Below, in pieces: positions 8,185 through 16,302 of a stretch of DNA of 64,000 nucleotides. The notes under the pieces were generated by a model. The model ran no database searches, was not told where the DNA came from, and was given only the letters and a program-made list of their open reading frames with translations. A program made the position numbers and the translations under genes. Each line of letters begins with the position of its first letter. The stretch's first letter is position 1. Origin of the DNA: CTSoil-075 sp042610375 (lineage in GTDB: Bacteria > Bacillota > Negativicutes > DSM-13327); NCBI RefSeq assembly GCF_042610375.1, contig NZ_JBGJZL010000008.1, positions 179,885 to 243,884 of the forward strand, written 5' to 3'.

Positions 8185-9252
8185 CTAGGATATCTCTATT
8201 AAATGTTTACTGCTAGCCGTTAGGATTTGACAACCATCCGTACTAACTAAAACCGTATCCTCAATGCGTATTCCGCCCCATTCAGGCAGATAAATACCTG
8301 GTTCAACTGTTACCACCATATTTTCCATTAAAACAGTTTGGGTGTTAGAAGGCGAGAGTCTTGGATCTTCATGAATATGAAGACCTAAACTATGACCTAA
8401 GCCATGTCCAAAATAATCACCAAAACCTGCATCAGTAATAATTTTTCGAGCTACAGCATCAATTTCTTTACCCGTTTTTCCTGGCCCTACGGCCTTTACA
8501 CCAGCTAATTGAGCAGCAAGAACAATTTCATACACTTCTCGTTGCTTTTCAGTGGCTGTTCCTATGCAGATGGTACGGGTCATATCGGAATGATATCCCT
8601 GATAGACTGCGCCAAAATCCATAGTTACAAAATCGCCAAGTTCAATTAGCTTTTGTGAAGCCCTGCCATGAGGTAATGCTCCTCGCTTACCAGAAGCTAC
8701 GATGGTATCAAATGCAGGCTTTTCTGCCCCTAACTTCCTCATCTGATACTCAAGTTCCAAGGCTACAGCTTGTTCACTGATACCTGGTTTTATAAATGAT
8801 AGAATCTGTAAAAAAGCAGAATCTGCTATTTCAACCGCTTTTTTGATTAATGCCACTTCATCCATATCTTTAACCATACGTAACCCATCAATTTCAACAG
8901 GTAATAGTTGAAGAGTAGGCATACTCTCCACCAGTTTAGTATACGTACCATAAGTGACAAAATCGCTTTCAAATCCAATGATTTCTAAACCAAGTTTACT
9001 GGTCATCTCTGATACAAGTTCATAAGGATTAGCAGTATAGCGTAAAATTTCATATTGTTTCGCTTCGTTAGTAGCTTGTTCAATGTATCGAAAATCAGTT
9101 AGCAATTTGCTCTCCGTATCAGAAATAAATAAGGTACCTGTTGAACCGCTAAAACCACTAAAATAGCGCCTATTTTCTGGTTTAGTAATCAACATGCCTT
9201 GTATACCCTGCTCACTCATAAATCTGCGAAGCTTTTTCATTCGTCTTTCCAT
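8185..9252 (-). CDS. Xaa-Pro peptidase, M24 family
   Basis: The 355-residue protein has the creatinase-like N-terminal domain (to about 125) and a pita-bread metallopeptidase domain with the dinuclear metal ligands in FVTMDFGA, YHSDMTRTI, the GHGLGHSLGLHIHE histidine motif, and VTVEPGIY and RIEDT. It should release N-terminal residues before proline in the cytoplasm. I start at the ATG at 9252, which overlaps the aroQ stop as TAATATG and follows GGTGAG. The aroQ-pepP-efp order is conserved in Firmicutes. Confidence 0.88.
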   Translation of the reverse strand: MERRMKKLRRFMSEQGIQGMLITKPENRRYFSGFSGSTGTLFISDTESKLLTDFRYIEQATNEAKQYEILRYTANPYELVSEMTSKLGLEIIGFESDFVTYGTYTKLVESMPTLQLLPVEIDGLRMVKDMDEVALIKKAVEIADSAFLQILSFIKPGISEQAVALELEYQMRKLGAEKPAFDTIVASGKRGALPHGRASQKLIELGDFVTMDFGAVYQGYHSDMTRTICIGTATEKQREVYEIVLAAQLAGVKAVGPGKTGKEIDAVARKIITDAGFGDYFGHGLGHSLGLHIHEDPRLSPSNTQTVLMENMVVTVEPGIYLPEWGGIRIEDTVLVSTDGCQILTASSKHLIEIS

Positions 9253-9253
9253 A

Positions 9254-9709
9254 TTAGCTCTCACCACCAATAATACCGGCAATTGCTTCTAATGCTAAAA
9301 GGTAACTATCAGCACCAAAACCACTAATCTGCCCATGCACAACTGCTGAAATGACCGAATGATGACGAAACTGCTCGCGTTTATAAATATTAGACAAATG
9401 TACTTCAATAGCGGGAACAGAAACGGCAGCTAACGCATCACGAATCGCAATACTATAATGGGTAAAGGCAGCAGCATTAATCACGATGCCAGCAAAACGC
9501 CCATCAGCTTGTTGAATTCCATCTACGATAGCACCTTCATAATTAGACTGTAAAAATTCTAATCTAATACCCAGCTTTTCAGCTTTAGCAATCAGCTTAT
9601 CATTAATTTCATTAAGTGTGAGCTTACCATAAACATTTGGTTCACGTTTTCCCAATAAATTCAAATTAGGTCCATGAATAACCAAAATACACGGTTTTTC
9701 TATTTCCAC
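9254..9709 (-). CDS. aroQ: Type II 3-dehydroquinate dehydratase
   Basis: At 151 residues this is a standard type II enzyme: ILVIHGPNLNLLGKREPNVYG carries the catalytic-loop tyrosine and arginine, VINAAAFTHYSIAIRDAL the substrate-binding asparagine, and EVHLSNIYKRE(Q)FRHHS the active-site histidine region. It catalyses the third step of the shikimate pathway. The gene is followed with no gap by the peptidase gene. Upstream lies an intergenic stretch that holds a copy of the dispersed hairpin element in the opposite orientation. Confidence 0.95.
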   Translation of the reverse strand: MEIEKPCILVIHGPNLNLLGKREPNVYGKLTLNEINDKLIAKAEKLGIRLEFLQSNYEGAIVDGIQQADGRFAGIVINAAAFTHYSIAIRDALAAVSVPAIEVHLSNIYKREQFRHHSVISAVVHGQISGFGADSYLLALEAIAGIIGGES

Positions 9710-9792
9710 TATATCACAGCCTTAACATAATAATTTATTAGTCGTTATATTTTAACATAATTTTATTTTTTTGCCTAGAATATTTTATAAAG

Positions 9793-9905
9793 AAGACTTG
9801 ATTCAAGTCTTTTTTTACGTAATCAAAAAGAAAGTATAATACTTTCTCGATCACAAGTAAGGGCAACTAAGAATTTAGTCTGCGCCGTGGCTTGGGCACA
9901 GTCAA
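9793..9905 (+). repeat. Dispersed hairpin element, copy A (plus orientation)
   Basis: The plus strand shows a hairpin (AAGACTTG ... CAAGTCTT, 9793-9811) followed by seven T residues, then TTACGTAATC, a hairpin AGAAAGT-ATAAT-ACTTTCT (9829-9847), and the block AAGTAAGGGCAACTAAG with TCTGCGCC. These parts match copies B, C and D at 14.7, 16.2 and 20.9 kb, which lie on the opposite strand. This copy is antisense to its neighbours and ends at a T-rich run just before the 3' end of the penicillin-binding protein gene. Confidence 0.65.
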
Positions 9906-9910
9906 TTTTT

Positions 9911-11569
9911 TTATTTTTCCAAAATCCCTTTGAGAATCTCACCAAAAATGGGAGCAGCCACATCACCACCAGACATACCATCTTCAACAAAAACTACAAT
10001 GGCATATTGAGGATTTTGAAGCGGTCCATATCCTGCAAACCATGCATGACTAATGCCCTGCCCTTCAGCATTCCTCCGACCTGTTTCTGCTGATCCTGTT
10101 TTACCCGCCGAACCAAATCCATCGACATATCCAGTCTGACCAGTTCCATATTCTGTCACAGCACTCATCATATCTTGTAATTGCTTCGCCGTTTTTTTTG
10201 ATAAAACCCGCATACCAGGGGACACAGTATAACTTTTAACAACAACACCATTATCTTTAGTTAATTTACTCACCAAATATGGGTCAACTTTTATACCATC
10301 ATTGGCAATCGTAGCAACAAGAGAAGCAACCTGTAGAGGAGTCGCTTCAAGTTTCCCTTGTCCAATCGCTAAATTAGCAAGTTCACCTGGATAAATAGCA
10401 TCAACTTCTGGTAAATTCCCTGCAGCTTCACCAGTAAAATTCAAATGGGTTTTATAACCAAAACCAAATTTCTTGGCATATGAAATTATTTTTTCAGCAC
10501 CAACCTTTAACCCCACTTCAATAAATATAGGATTACTTGAATAAGCAAGCGCTTCTGTAAATGTTAATCGTCCGCGCCCGCCCTTATCATAATCCCACCC
10601 ATTAAAGCGTAAATGATTCACTTCAATATATCCAGGATCAAAGAAAACATCGTCAGGACGCGTTATGCCATTTTCTAAGGCAGCAGCAGCTGTTACAAGT
10701 TTGAAAACTGATCCTGGCTGATAAGCCGATACTGCCCGATTGACGAGAGGTGCCGTATCCTGCAGTAAATACTCACTCAGATGATTGCCATCAAAACTTG
10801 GACGTGAAGCCATTGCTAAAATTTCACCAGTCGCGATGCGTAATACAACAACTGCCCCATTCATTCCATGGCGATCCATAATGCTTTCCACTTTTTGTTG
10901 AATACTTCGGTCTAAAGTTAACACTACGTGATTCGGTCCTGAACCGTCTGTCAGCCGTACACGTTTATATCCTAGACCTGGGATTATTTTTTGCCCTGCA
11001 TCAACAAGGGCAGTCGCATATTCTGCGGGTCCTCCCCGTAGTACATCATCATACATCCCTTCAATGCCGCTAACACCTTGGTTATCTGCACTATTAATAT
11101 AGCCAGTAACATGCGCAGCCAACGCACTATAACCATAACGAGACCTTTCTGCGACAACAACAACTCCAGGTATTTTTAGCTTGTTGATTCTCTCTCGCAT
11201 AACAGGATCAATCATGACTTTGAGTTTAAAAGGCTGCTGATGATCATGTACTTGATCCATAAAAAATCCCGCTGATAATCCAGTTAACTCCGCTAATTGA
11301 GTCGTTACGATTGATAAATTTTTAATTTGTTGAGGAAAAATAACAATACTAAAATAATAACCCGTATTCGTCAAGGCCAAACCTGTACGGTCAACAATTT
11401 CACCTCTAGTTACCTCAATTGGAACTTCCTGCATTCGCATGCTTAAGCTTTGCCGAACTAAACTTGCATTTTCAATAATTTGCAAATAAAATAACCGAAT
11501 CATAAGGAAACTACCTAGAACAAAGAAAAAAACTACAATCTTATAGATGCGGGAACTTAATAATGCCAT
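9911..11569 (-). CDS. Penicillin-binding protein, class B transpeptidase (PBP2/SpoVD-like)
   Basis: The 552-residue protein has one N-terminal membrane helix (about 9-30), the dimerisation domain with RGEIVDRTG, and a transpeptidase domain with the active-site SVFK at 287-290, SSN in AYSSNPIFIE and KTGSAET near the C-terminus. All three catalytic motifs are intact. Class B enzymes cross-link peptidoglycan in the periplasm during elongation, division or spore cortex synthesis; which one applies here cannot be read from sequence. No C-terminal PASTA domain is present, unlike SpoVD. It follows the DUF4911 gene by 39 bp. Confidence 0.88.
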   Translation of the reverse strand: MALLSSRIYKIVVFFFVLGSFLMIRLFYLQIIENASLVRQSLSMRMQEVPIEVTRGEIVDRTGLALTNTGYYFSIVIFPQQIKNLSIVTTQLAELTGLSAGFFMDQVHDHQQPFKLKVMIDPVMRERINKLKIPGVVVVAERSRYGYSALAAHVTGYINSADNQGVSGIEGMYDDVLRGGPAEYATALVDAGQKIIPGLGYKRVRLTDGSGPNHVVLTLDRSIQQKVESIMDRHGMNGAVVVLRIATGEILAMASRPSFDGNHLSEYLLQDTAPLVNRAVSAYQPGSVFKLVTAAAALENGITRPDDVFFDPGYIEVNHLRFNGWDYDKGGRGRLTFTEALAYSSNPIFIEVGLKVGAEKIISYAKKFGFGYKTHLNFTGEAAGNLPEVDAIYPGELANLAIGQGKLEATPLQVASLVATIANDGIKVDPYLVSKLTKDNGVVVKSYTVSPGMRVLSKKTAKQLQDMMSAVTEYGTGQTGYVDGFGSAGKTGSAETGRRNAEGQGISHAWFAGYGPLQNPQYAIVVFVEDGMSGGDVAAPIFGEILKGILEK

Positions 11570-11608
11570 ACGATCACCTCAATGATAGTATGGCATTACC
11601 TTGGAAAA

Positions 11609-11821
11609 TTATTTAAGTTCTACATATTCAATGGATATGGGTAGATTCTCTAAAATCCCCTGCACTTCCTGATATGTATCTGGCGTTGTGCGGATTCGTA
11701 GAACACCGACGGCGTCTTTGACTGTCGTAACCACTCCTAAATACTCATAACCTTCCATAATTTGATTAATATAATTAATATTTTTTACGTCAGTCCGAAT
11801 TAAAATTTCTTCATACATCAT
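11609..11821 (-). CDS. DUF4911 protein
   Basis: This 70-residue protein (EEILIRTDVKNINYINQIMEGYEYLG) has a ferredoxin-like alternation of strands and helices and no membrane segment. DUF4911 proteins are usually encoded directly after U32 peptidase genes, as here, where the two overlap by 11 bp. The function is unknown. The coupling suggests a role with the U32 protein in tRNA hydroxylation, which is inference only. Confidence 0.7.
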   Translation of the reverse strand: MMYEEILIRTDVKNINYINQIMEGYEYLGVVTTVKDAVGVLRIRTTPDTYQEVQGILENLPISIEYVELK

Positions 11822-13040
11822 CTTTCACCTTGCGACGCAACATAGAAAATTCCCTTACAGGTTGGCTCATAGGCATCATAATCAGTTGCTGAGGATGAGG
11901 CGCGACGCTGATTGGCTGTCCATCCATATCAAACATTTCAGTAATGACTTGACCAAAATTATCCTGATACGGTTGCATAATTTCGATTTTTTGGCCTACT
12001 TTCATATTATTACGTTGCTCAACAACAGCCATGCCTGTGCTGCTATCATAAGATTTAACCAAACCAATAAAATCATGAGTTTGATCATAAGAAGATGATG
12101 CATAAATTTGATCTTGCTCAGTTGCTTTATTGAAATAAAATCCTGTTGTATAAGCACGGTGGGAAATTTTCTGCAATTCTTCTAACCACTCGGTTTTAAT
12201 GATGAATTTTTCTGGATCAGCCATATAGGCATCAATCGCTTCCCGATACGCTTTAATCACAGTCGCTACATAGTGTACACTTTTCATACGGCCTTCAATC
12301 TTAAAGCTATCAAGACCACTATTGATTAATTCAGGAATATTGGGCAGTAAACATAAATCTTTTGAATTAAAGATATAGGTTCCCCGCTCATCTTCCATAA
12401 CTGGATAGTATTCTCCTGGACGTGTTTCTTCCACCAGATTAAACTTCCAGCGACAAGATTGGGCACATTGGCCTCGATTAGCATCCCGATCAGTAAAATA
12501 ATTACTCATCAAGCAACGTCCCGAATAAGAGATACACATGGCTCCATGGACAAAAGCTTCGAGTTCAATATTTACTTTCTGGCGAATCACATTCACATCA
12601 TCTAAGGAAAGTTCTCGTGCGAGCACCACGCGGCTTGCACCAAGTTCCTGCCAACAAAGCACCGAAGACCAATTTGTATTATTAGCTTGTGTGCTAATAT
12701 GTATAGGTAAATCAGGAGCTACTTCGCGAACAATTCGATAAACACCTAAATCTGAAACAATCACTGCATCAGCGTTAATCTCAGATAAAAATTTAATATA
12801 ATCAGGCAAGGCGACTAAATCCTCATTATGAGGAAATATATTCACTGTTACATAGGCTTTTTTTTGTAGGCTATGGGCAAATTCAATCCCTTCTTTAAGT
12901 TGAGCATCATCAAAATTACCACCAAAAGCTCTAAGCCCAAAGGCTTTACCACCCATAAATACTGCGTCAGCACCATAAAGAAGGGCCATTTTAAGTTTTT
13001 CAAGAGTGCCTGCCGGCGCTAAAAGTTCAGGTTTTTTCAC
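11811..13040 (-). CDS. U32 family protein (TrhP/YrrO-like, tRNA hydroxylation)
   Basis: The 409-residue protein starts KKPELLAPAGTLEKLKMALLYGADAVFMGG, the U32 opening, and carries the signature EAFVHGAMCISYSGRCLMSNYFT with conserved cysteines at about 170-195 that probably bind an iron-sulphur cluster. Although named peptidases, TrhP-type members act in prephenate-dependent 5-hydroxyuridine formation at tRNA position 34. The start is a GTG overlapping the methyltransferase stop (TAGTG). The methyltransferase-U32 order equals B. subtilis yrrM-yrrN/yrrO. Confidence 0.85.
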   Translation of the reverse strand: MKKPELLAPAGTLEKLKMALLYGADAVFMGGKAFGLRAFGGNFDDAQLKEGIEFAHSLQKKAYVTVNIFPHNEDLVALPDYIKFLSEINADAVIVSDLGVYRIVREVAPDLPIHISTQANNTNWSSVLCWQELGASRVVLARELSLDDVNVIRQKVNIELEAFVHGAMCISYSGRCLMSNYFTDRDANRGQCAQSCRWKFNLVEETRPGEYYPVMEDERGTYIFNSKDLCLLPNIPELINSGLDSFKIEGRMKSVHYVATVIKAYREAIDAYMADPEKFIIKTEWLEELQKISHRAYTTGFYFNKATEQDQIYASSSYDQTHDFIGLVKSYDSSTGMAVVEQRNNMKVGQKIEIMQPYQDNFGQVITEMFDMDGQPISVAPHPQQLIMMPMSQPVREFSMLRRKVKDDV

Positions 13041-13648
13041 TATTTATTCGCTCCTCGATAATAAGAAATAGCCACACCATCACCTTCATGATGAATGGTC
13101 GTGGAAAAACGTGAATCATGACTAACAAAATCTAAATATTCTCGCAAACGTTTAACAATTGTCCGATACCGCTTATGAGGTGGTTCATCGCTTAACACCA
13201 TGCCACGAAACAAGACATTATCAGCAATAATGACGGCGCCATCAGAAAGTTTATCCATAACTTTTTGCAAATAATCGAGGTATTGTCCCTTGGCAGCATC
13301 AATAAACACCATATCAAAGGGACCCTCGATTTGCAATAAAATTTCACTTGCATCTCCATCCAAGAGTTGTATTTGTTCAATTCGACCAGCACGCGTAATA
13401 AAATCATAAGCCGTATCAATTCGATTGGCATCCTGTTCAATAGTCACAATTTTTCCATCAACAGGCATATGACTAATCATTAACAAAGCCGAATATCCAA
13501 CGGCTGTACCGATTTCTAAAACCGATCGGGGAGATCTTTCCTGTGCAATATCAATTAATAATTGACTGCTGACTTTATTAATAATGGGTATACTATTTTC
13601 TTCTGCATAGTCTTCAATTTCTTTTAATAAATTTACTATATTGTTCAT
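13040..13648 (-). CDS. O-methyltransferase, SAM-dependent (YrrM/TrmR-like)
   Basis: This 202-residue protein is a class I methyltransferase of the catechol O-methyltransferase type: VLEIGTAVGYSALLM is motif I, KIVTIEQD holds the acidic SAM-ribose ligand, and MVFIDAAKGQYLDYL and VIIADNVLFRG carry the metal-binding acidic residues. In B. subtilis the homologue YrrM (TrmR) methylates 5-hydroxyuridine in tRNA, which fits the adjacent U32 gene. It overlaps that gene by one base and follows mltG by one base. Confidence 0.85.
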   Translation of the reverse strand: MNNIVNLLKEIEDYAEENSIPIINKVSSQLLIDIAQERSPRSVLEIGTAVGYSALLMISHMPVDGKIVTIEQDANRIDTAYDFITRAGRIEQIQLLDGDASEILLQIEGPFDMVFIDAAKGQYLDYLQKVMDKLSDGAVIIADNVLFRGMVLSDEPPHKRYRTIVKRLREYLDFVSHDSRFSTTIHHEGDGVAISYYRGANK

Positions 13649-13649
13649 A

Positions 13650-14657
13650 TTATTTACTCACCTGCTCTATTGCTACAAGATGTTCATCGTATGTTTTACT
13701 AAAATGGTGTGCCCCTTTTTTATCGGCCACGAAATAGATATAATCGGTTTTTTCCGGATATAAAACGGCTTTGATTGCTGCTATACCTGGATTAGCAATG
13801 GGACCAGGCGGCAGACCCATATGTTGATACGTGTTATAAGGAGAAGATATTTCAGTATCTTGAACTGAAAGTTCAGCTTTAGGATACCCTAAAATATACT
13901 GAATAGTCGCACAAGATTGTAATGGCATCTCAAGTTTTAAGCGATTCAAAAATACCCCTGCAATAATGGGTCGATCAGCGGGGAGCTGAGCCTCTTTTTC
14001 GACCAAAGATGCTAAAATAATAATCTCTTTAATTGATAAATTCATTTCATTAGCCCGTACCCGCATATTTTCAGTGAACTGTTTATCAAATTGAACTGTC
14101 ATCATACTTAAAATTTCTGTTTCTGAAGTTCCTTTAGAGATCCGATAAGTATTAGGAAACATATAGCCCTCAGCCTTATATACTACATTTGGATTGTTAT
14201 TGACCATATAGGTATATGGAACAAAATTTTGCGCTGCTTTTTTAAAATTTGCAGCACTGCCTAATTGTTTTTCTTGTAATAATTTCGCAATTTGGTCCAC
14301 TGTATATCCTTCAGGAATTGTGATCTGCTGATAAGCAGTTTCACCTTTGGCTAATATAGACACAATTTGTTGTATTGTCATATTTTGATTTAATACATAT
14401 TCTCCTGCTTGTAATGAACTTTCCATGCCTTGCATTTTAGAGATCATTTGAAATAAAAATACGTTTTTTATAGCCCCCTGTTCATATAGTAAATTACCAA
14501 TAGCATTTGCCCCCATGCCTGGTTTAACTACAATGACAAATTTTTCTCCAGTCGCAGAGGCGGCTTGTTGAGTCAATCCATATATAACGCTCCCTAAACA
14601 AAGAAGACTGATCACCAAGATGATATGCAATTTAAATTCCAATAATTTTTGCTTCAT
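13650..14657 (-). CDS. mltG: Endolytic murein transglycosylase MltG
   Basis: The 335-residue protein has an N-terminal membrane anchor (about 10-28) and a YceG-type domain with the catalytic glutamate in IILASLVEKEA and the C-terminal YNTYQHMGLPPGPIANPG. MltG cleaves nascent glycan strands at the outer face of the inner membrane and may set strand length. It is the first gene of the mltG-methyltransferase-U32-DUF4911 run. It has its own probable promoter (TGTATAAT, 14707-14714), immediately after a copy of the dispersed hairpin element. Confidence 0.92.
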   Translation of the reverse strand: MKQKLLEFKLHIILVISLLCLGSVIYGLTQQAASATGEKFVIVVKPGMGANAIGNLLYEQGAIKNVFLFQMISKMQGMESSLQAGEYVLNQNMTIQQIVSILAKGETAYQQITIPEGYTVDQIAKLLQEKQLGSAANFKKAAQNFVPYTYMVNNNPNVVYKAEGYMFPNTYRISKGTSETEILSMMTVQFDKQFTENMRVRANEMNLSIKEIIILASLVEKEAQLPADRPIIAGVFLNRLKLEMPLQSCATIQYILGYPKAELSVQDTEISSPYNTYQHMGLPPGPIANPGIAAIKAVLYPEKTDYIYFVADKKGAHHFSKTYDEHLVAIEQVSK

Positions 14658-14706
14658 CCATCATCACCTCACCACTACATCTATATCATTCAATTGTAAT
14701 GACTAC

Positions 14707-14714
14707 ATTATACA
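14707..14714 (-). promoter_or_regulatory. Extended -10 promoter upstream of mltG
   Basis: The minus strand reads TGTATAATG, an extended -10 hexamer about 50 bp before the mltG start. No good TTGACA lies at the correct distance; the T-rich end of the dispersed element occupies that place. The call rests on the -10 alone. Confidence 0.45.
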
Positions 14715-14728
14715 CAATACGATAGAAA

Positions 14729-14850
14729 AAGACTAGGCTTATGCCCAGTCTTCAAAAGCCGGCAAAACCCTTAGTCATTTTTAGCTAGAATCAAGAAATT
14801 GTTATCATTTCTGATTCCGTAAAAAAAGACTGGGCATATGCCAAGTCTTT
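14729..14850 (-). repeat. Dispersed hairpin element, copy B
   Basis: In minus orientation it has a 5' hairpin (AGACTTGGCAT/ATGCCCAGTCT, about 14827-14849) with seven T residues, TTACGGAATCAG, a hairpin AGAAAT...ATTTCT (14794-14812), the block GACTAAGG, GCCGGC, and a final terminator-like hairpin (14729-14752) plus T-run. The AGAAAT/ATTTCT stem replaces the G-C pair of the other copies by a T-A pair, so pairing is kept. It separates the DUF1292 gene from mltG. Confidence 0.65.
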
Positions 14851-14871
14851 TCATCTACGGAATGCACCGTA

Positions 14872-14896
14872 AAAAAAATGAAGCCTATTCGGCTTC
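14872..14896 (-). terminator. Intrinsic terminator overlapping the end of the DUF1292 gene
   Basis: GAAGCC and GGCTTC form a stem with a five-base loop, followed by A and eight T residues on the minus strand. The TAG stop codon of the gene lies in the loop, so termination signal and coding end are the same bases. Confidence 0.75.
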
Positions 14897-15241
14897 ATCC
14901 TCTTCTTCTACCATTAGTTCTTCATAAGCTTTGCGAACTTCTTCGAACTCTTCATCGGTAGGATCAACGTATATTTCCTCGCCATTTTCATCAGTATCAA
15001 TGCGTGCAATATATACATCAACTTCATCTTCAGAACAACCGCACCCAGCGTCACATCCGCATTCTTCATCGCCACATTGATCTTCATCTGTATCAATAGG
15101 GATTAAAATTGCATATTCTTTATCGCCAACTGGAACAATCATTTCCTCACGATAGTAGTATTCATTCCCCTCTTCGTCAGTCATTACTACGACGAGCTCG
15201 TCTTCCATTTCTTCGAGGTCTTCTTTTTCTAAATCAGCCAT
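14885..15241 (-). CDS. DUF1292 family protein with a cysteine-rich insert
   Basis: The 118-residue, very acidic protein has the DUF1292 pattern (DELVVVMTDEEGNEYYYREE, then KEYAILIPID and DVYIARID). Between residues about 61 and 75 it carries CGDEECGCDAGCGC, five cysteines in a short stretch, which the B. subtilis homologue YrzB lacks. The function of the family is unknown. The start at 15241 follows GAGGTG. The order ireB-ruvX-DUF1292-mltG is the conserved Firmicutes arrangement (yrzL-yrrK-yrzB-yrrL). Confidence 0.8.
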   Translation of the reverse strand: MADLEKEDLEEMEDELVVVMTDEEGNEYYYREEMIVPVGDKEYAILIPIDTDEDQCGDEECGCDAGCGCSEDEVDVYIARIDTDENGEEIYVDPTDEEFEEVRKAYEELMVEEEDEAE

Positions 15242-15309
15242 TAATGTCACCTCTTCCTTTTAGTGTACTGTAATTTTATCGTAGAAAACTTATCCTGTCA
15301 AGGAAGTTC

Positions 15310-15726
15310 TTAACAAGACAAACTATCAAGATAACCCTGCAAAATAAATACTGCAGCCATTTTATCAATTACTTTCTTTCGCTTAGCCCGACTGACGTCA
15401 GCAGAAATCAGTGCTTTCGTTGCTGCAACTGTTGATAGACGTTCATCCCATAAATGTACTTTTGTCTGGGGAAAATGTTCTTGTAAATTAGCAGCGAATT
15501 GTTGCATCATTTCACCCCGCGGACCAATACTTCCGTTCATATTTTTGGGTAACCCAATAACAATTGTTCCAACTTCATATTGGGTTATAAGTTCACCAAG
15601 TCTAATAAAATCTTTTTCGAGGGAAGTACGCCGAATGACCTCAACGCCTTGGGCCGTGAATAATAATAAATCACTTGCGGCCACACCAATAGTTTTGTCC
15701 CCAACATCAAGAGCTAGTATGCGCAT
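15310..15726 (-). CDS. ruvX: Holliday junction resolvase-like protein RuvX/YqgF
   Basis: A 138-residue RNase H-fold protein: MRILALDVGDKTIGVAASD has the first catalytic aspartate, TIVIGLPKNMNGSIGPRG the second strand, HLWDERLSTVAA the conserved DERxxT, and IDKMAAVFILQGYLD the last acidic residue. YqgF proteins process 16S rRNA precursor ends and were earlier proposed as resolvases. I use the ATG at 15726 with GGAGG upstream rather than a 14-codon longer reading. It lies 84 bp after ireB. Confidence 0.9.
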   Translation of the reverse strand: MRILALDVGDKTIGVAASDLLLFTAQGVEVIRRTSLEKDFIRLGELITQYEVGTIVIGLPKNMNGSIGPRGEMMQQFAANLQEHFPQTKVHLWDERLSTVAATKALISADVSRAKRKKVIDKMAAVFILQGYLDSLSC

Positions 15727-15810
15727 GTATCCTCCAAATATACCTGTAGTTCGTAAATTGCTAGACAATAATCTAAAGAATTTATCTTCCTACATGGTAT
15801 TATATCATTA

Positions 15811-16065
15811 CTATTTATCTTTGAGATATGCTCTTACCAACTCTTCTAACAGTTCATCACGTTCTAATTTCCGTATCAAACCACGAGCATTATTATAGCT
15901 AGTGATATAGGTAGGATCCCCTGATAATAAGTACCCTACAATTTGATTTATAGGATTATAACCTTTAGTTACTAAAGACTGATAAACAGAATTTAGAACC
16001 ATAGCTGCATTATTCTCTTCGTTGTCCACACGAAACATCATTGTTTCTTCTGATATATTGGCCAT
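15811..16065 (-). CDS. ireB: IreB family regulatory phosphoprotein
   Basis: This 84-residue protein matches UPF0297/IreB along its length: an N-terminal ETMMFRV segment with threonine, then VLNSVYQSLVTKGYNPINQIVGYLLSGDPTYITSYNNAR. In enterococci IreB is phosphorylated by the kinase IreK on N-terminal threonines and controls cephalosporin tolerance. The gene follows alaS and precedes ruvX, as in most Firmicutes. Copy C of the dispersed element lies between alaS and this gene. Confidence 0.9.
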   Translation of the reverse strand: MANISEETMMFRVDNEENNAAMVLNSVYQSLVTKGYNPINQIVGYLLSGDPTYITSYNNARGLIRKLERDELLEELVRAYLKDK

Positions 16066-16164
16066 TGAGCATCCTCCTCCCTACTATTATTTCCACCTTT
16101 ATACCACTATATTCTACCCTGCCTAGATTTTTCCTCTAAAAAAATAAAAATAAATATATAAGAA

Positions 16165-16260
16165 AAGACTTGGTTTCTGCCAAGTCTTCAGACGCAGGAA
16201 GAAACCTTAGTCATTCTTACTTTAAATCGAGAAAGTCATTTACTTTCTGATTCCGTAAAA
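16165..16260 (-). repeat. Dispersed hairpin element, copy C
   Basis: In minus orientation: TTACGGAATCAG, hairpin AGAAAGT-AAATG-ACTTTCT (16230-16248), AAGTAAGAATGACTAAGG, CCTGCGTC and a perfect terminator-like hairpin AAGACTTGG...CCAAGTCTT (16165-16188) followed by T-rich DNA. It begins two bases after the alaS terminator hairpin and lies 100 bp before ireB. Confidence 0.68.
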
Positions 16261-16261
16261 G

Positions 16262-16294
16262 ATACTTAGAGTGTGATAATCACACTCTAAGTAT
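16262..16294 (-). terminator. Terminator after alaS
   Basis: ATACTTAGAGTGTGA and TCACACTCTAAGTAT form a perfect 15-bp stem with a three-base loop. On the minus strand it is followed by CTTTTACGG, a short T-run that leads directly into the dispersed element. Confidence 0.75.
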
Positions 16295-16302
16295 TGATAT
16301 TC

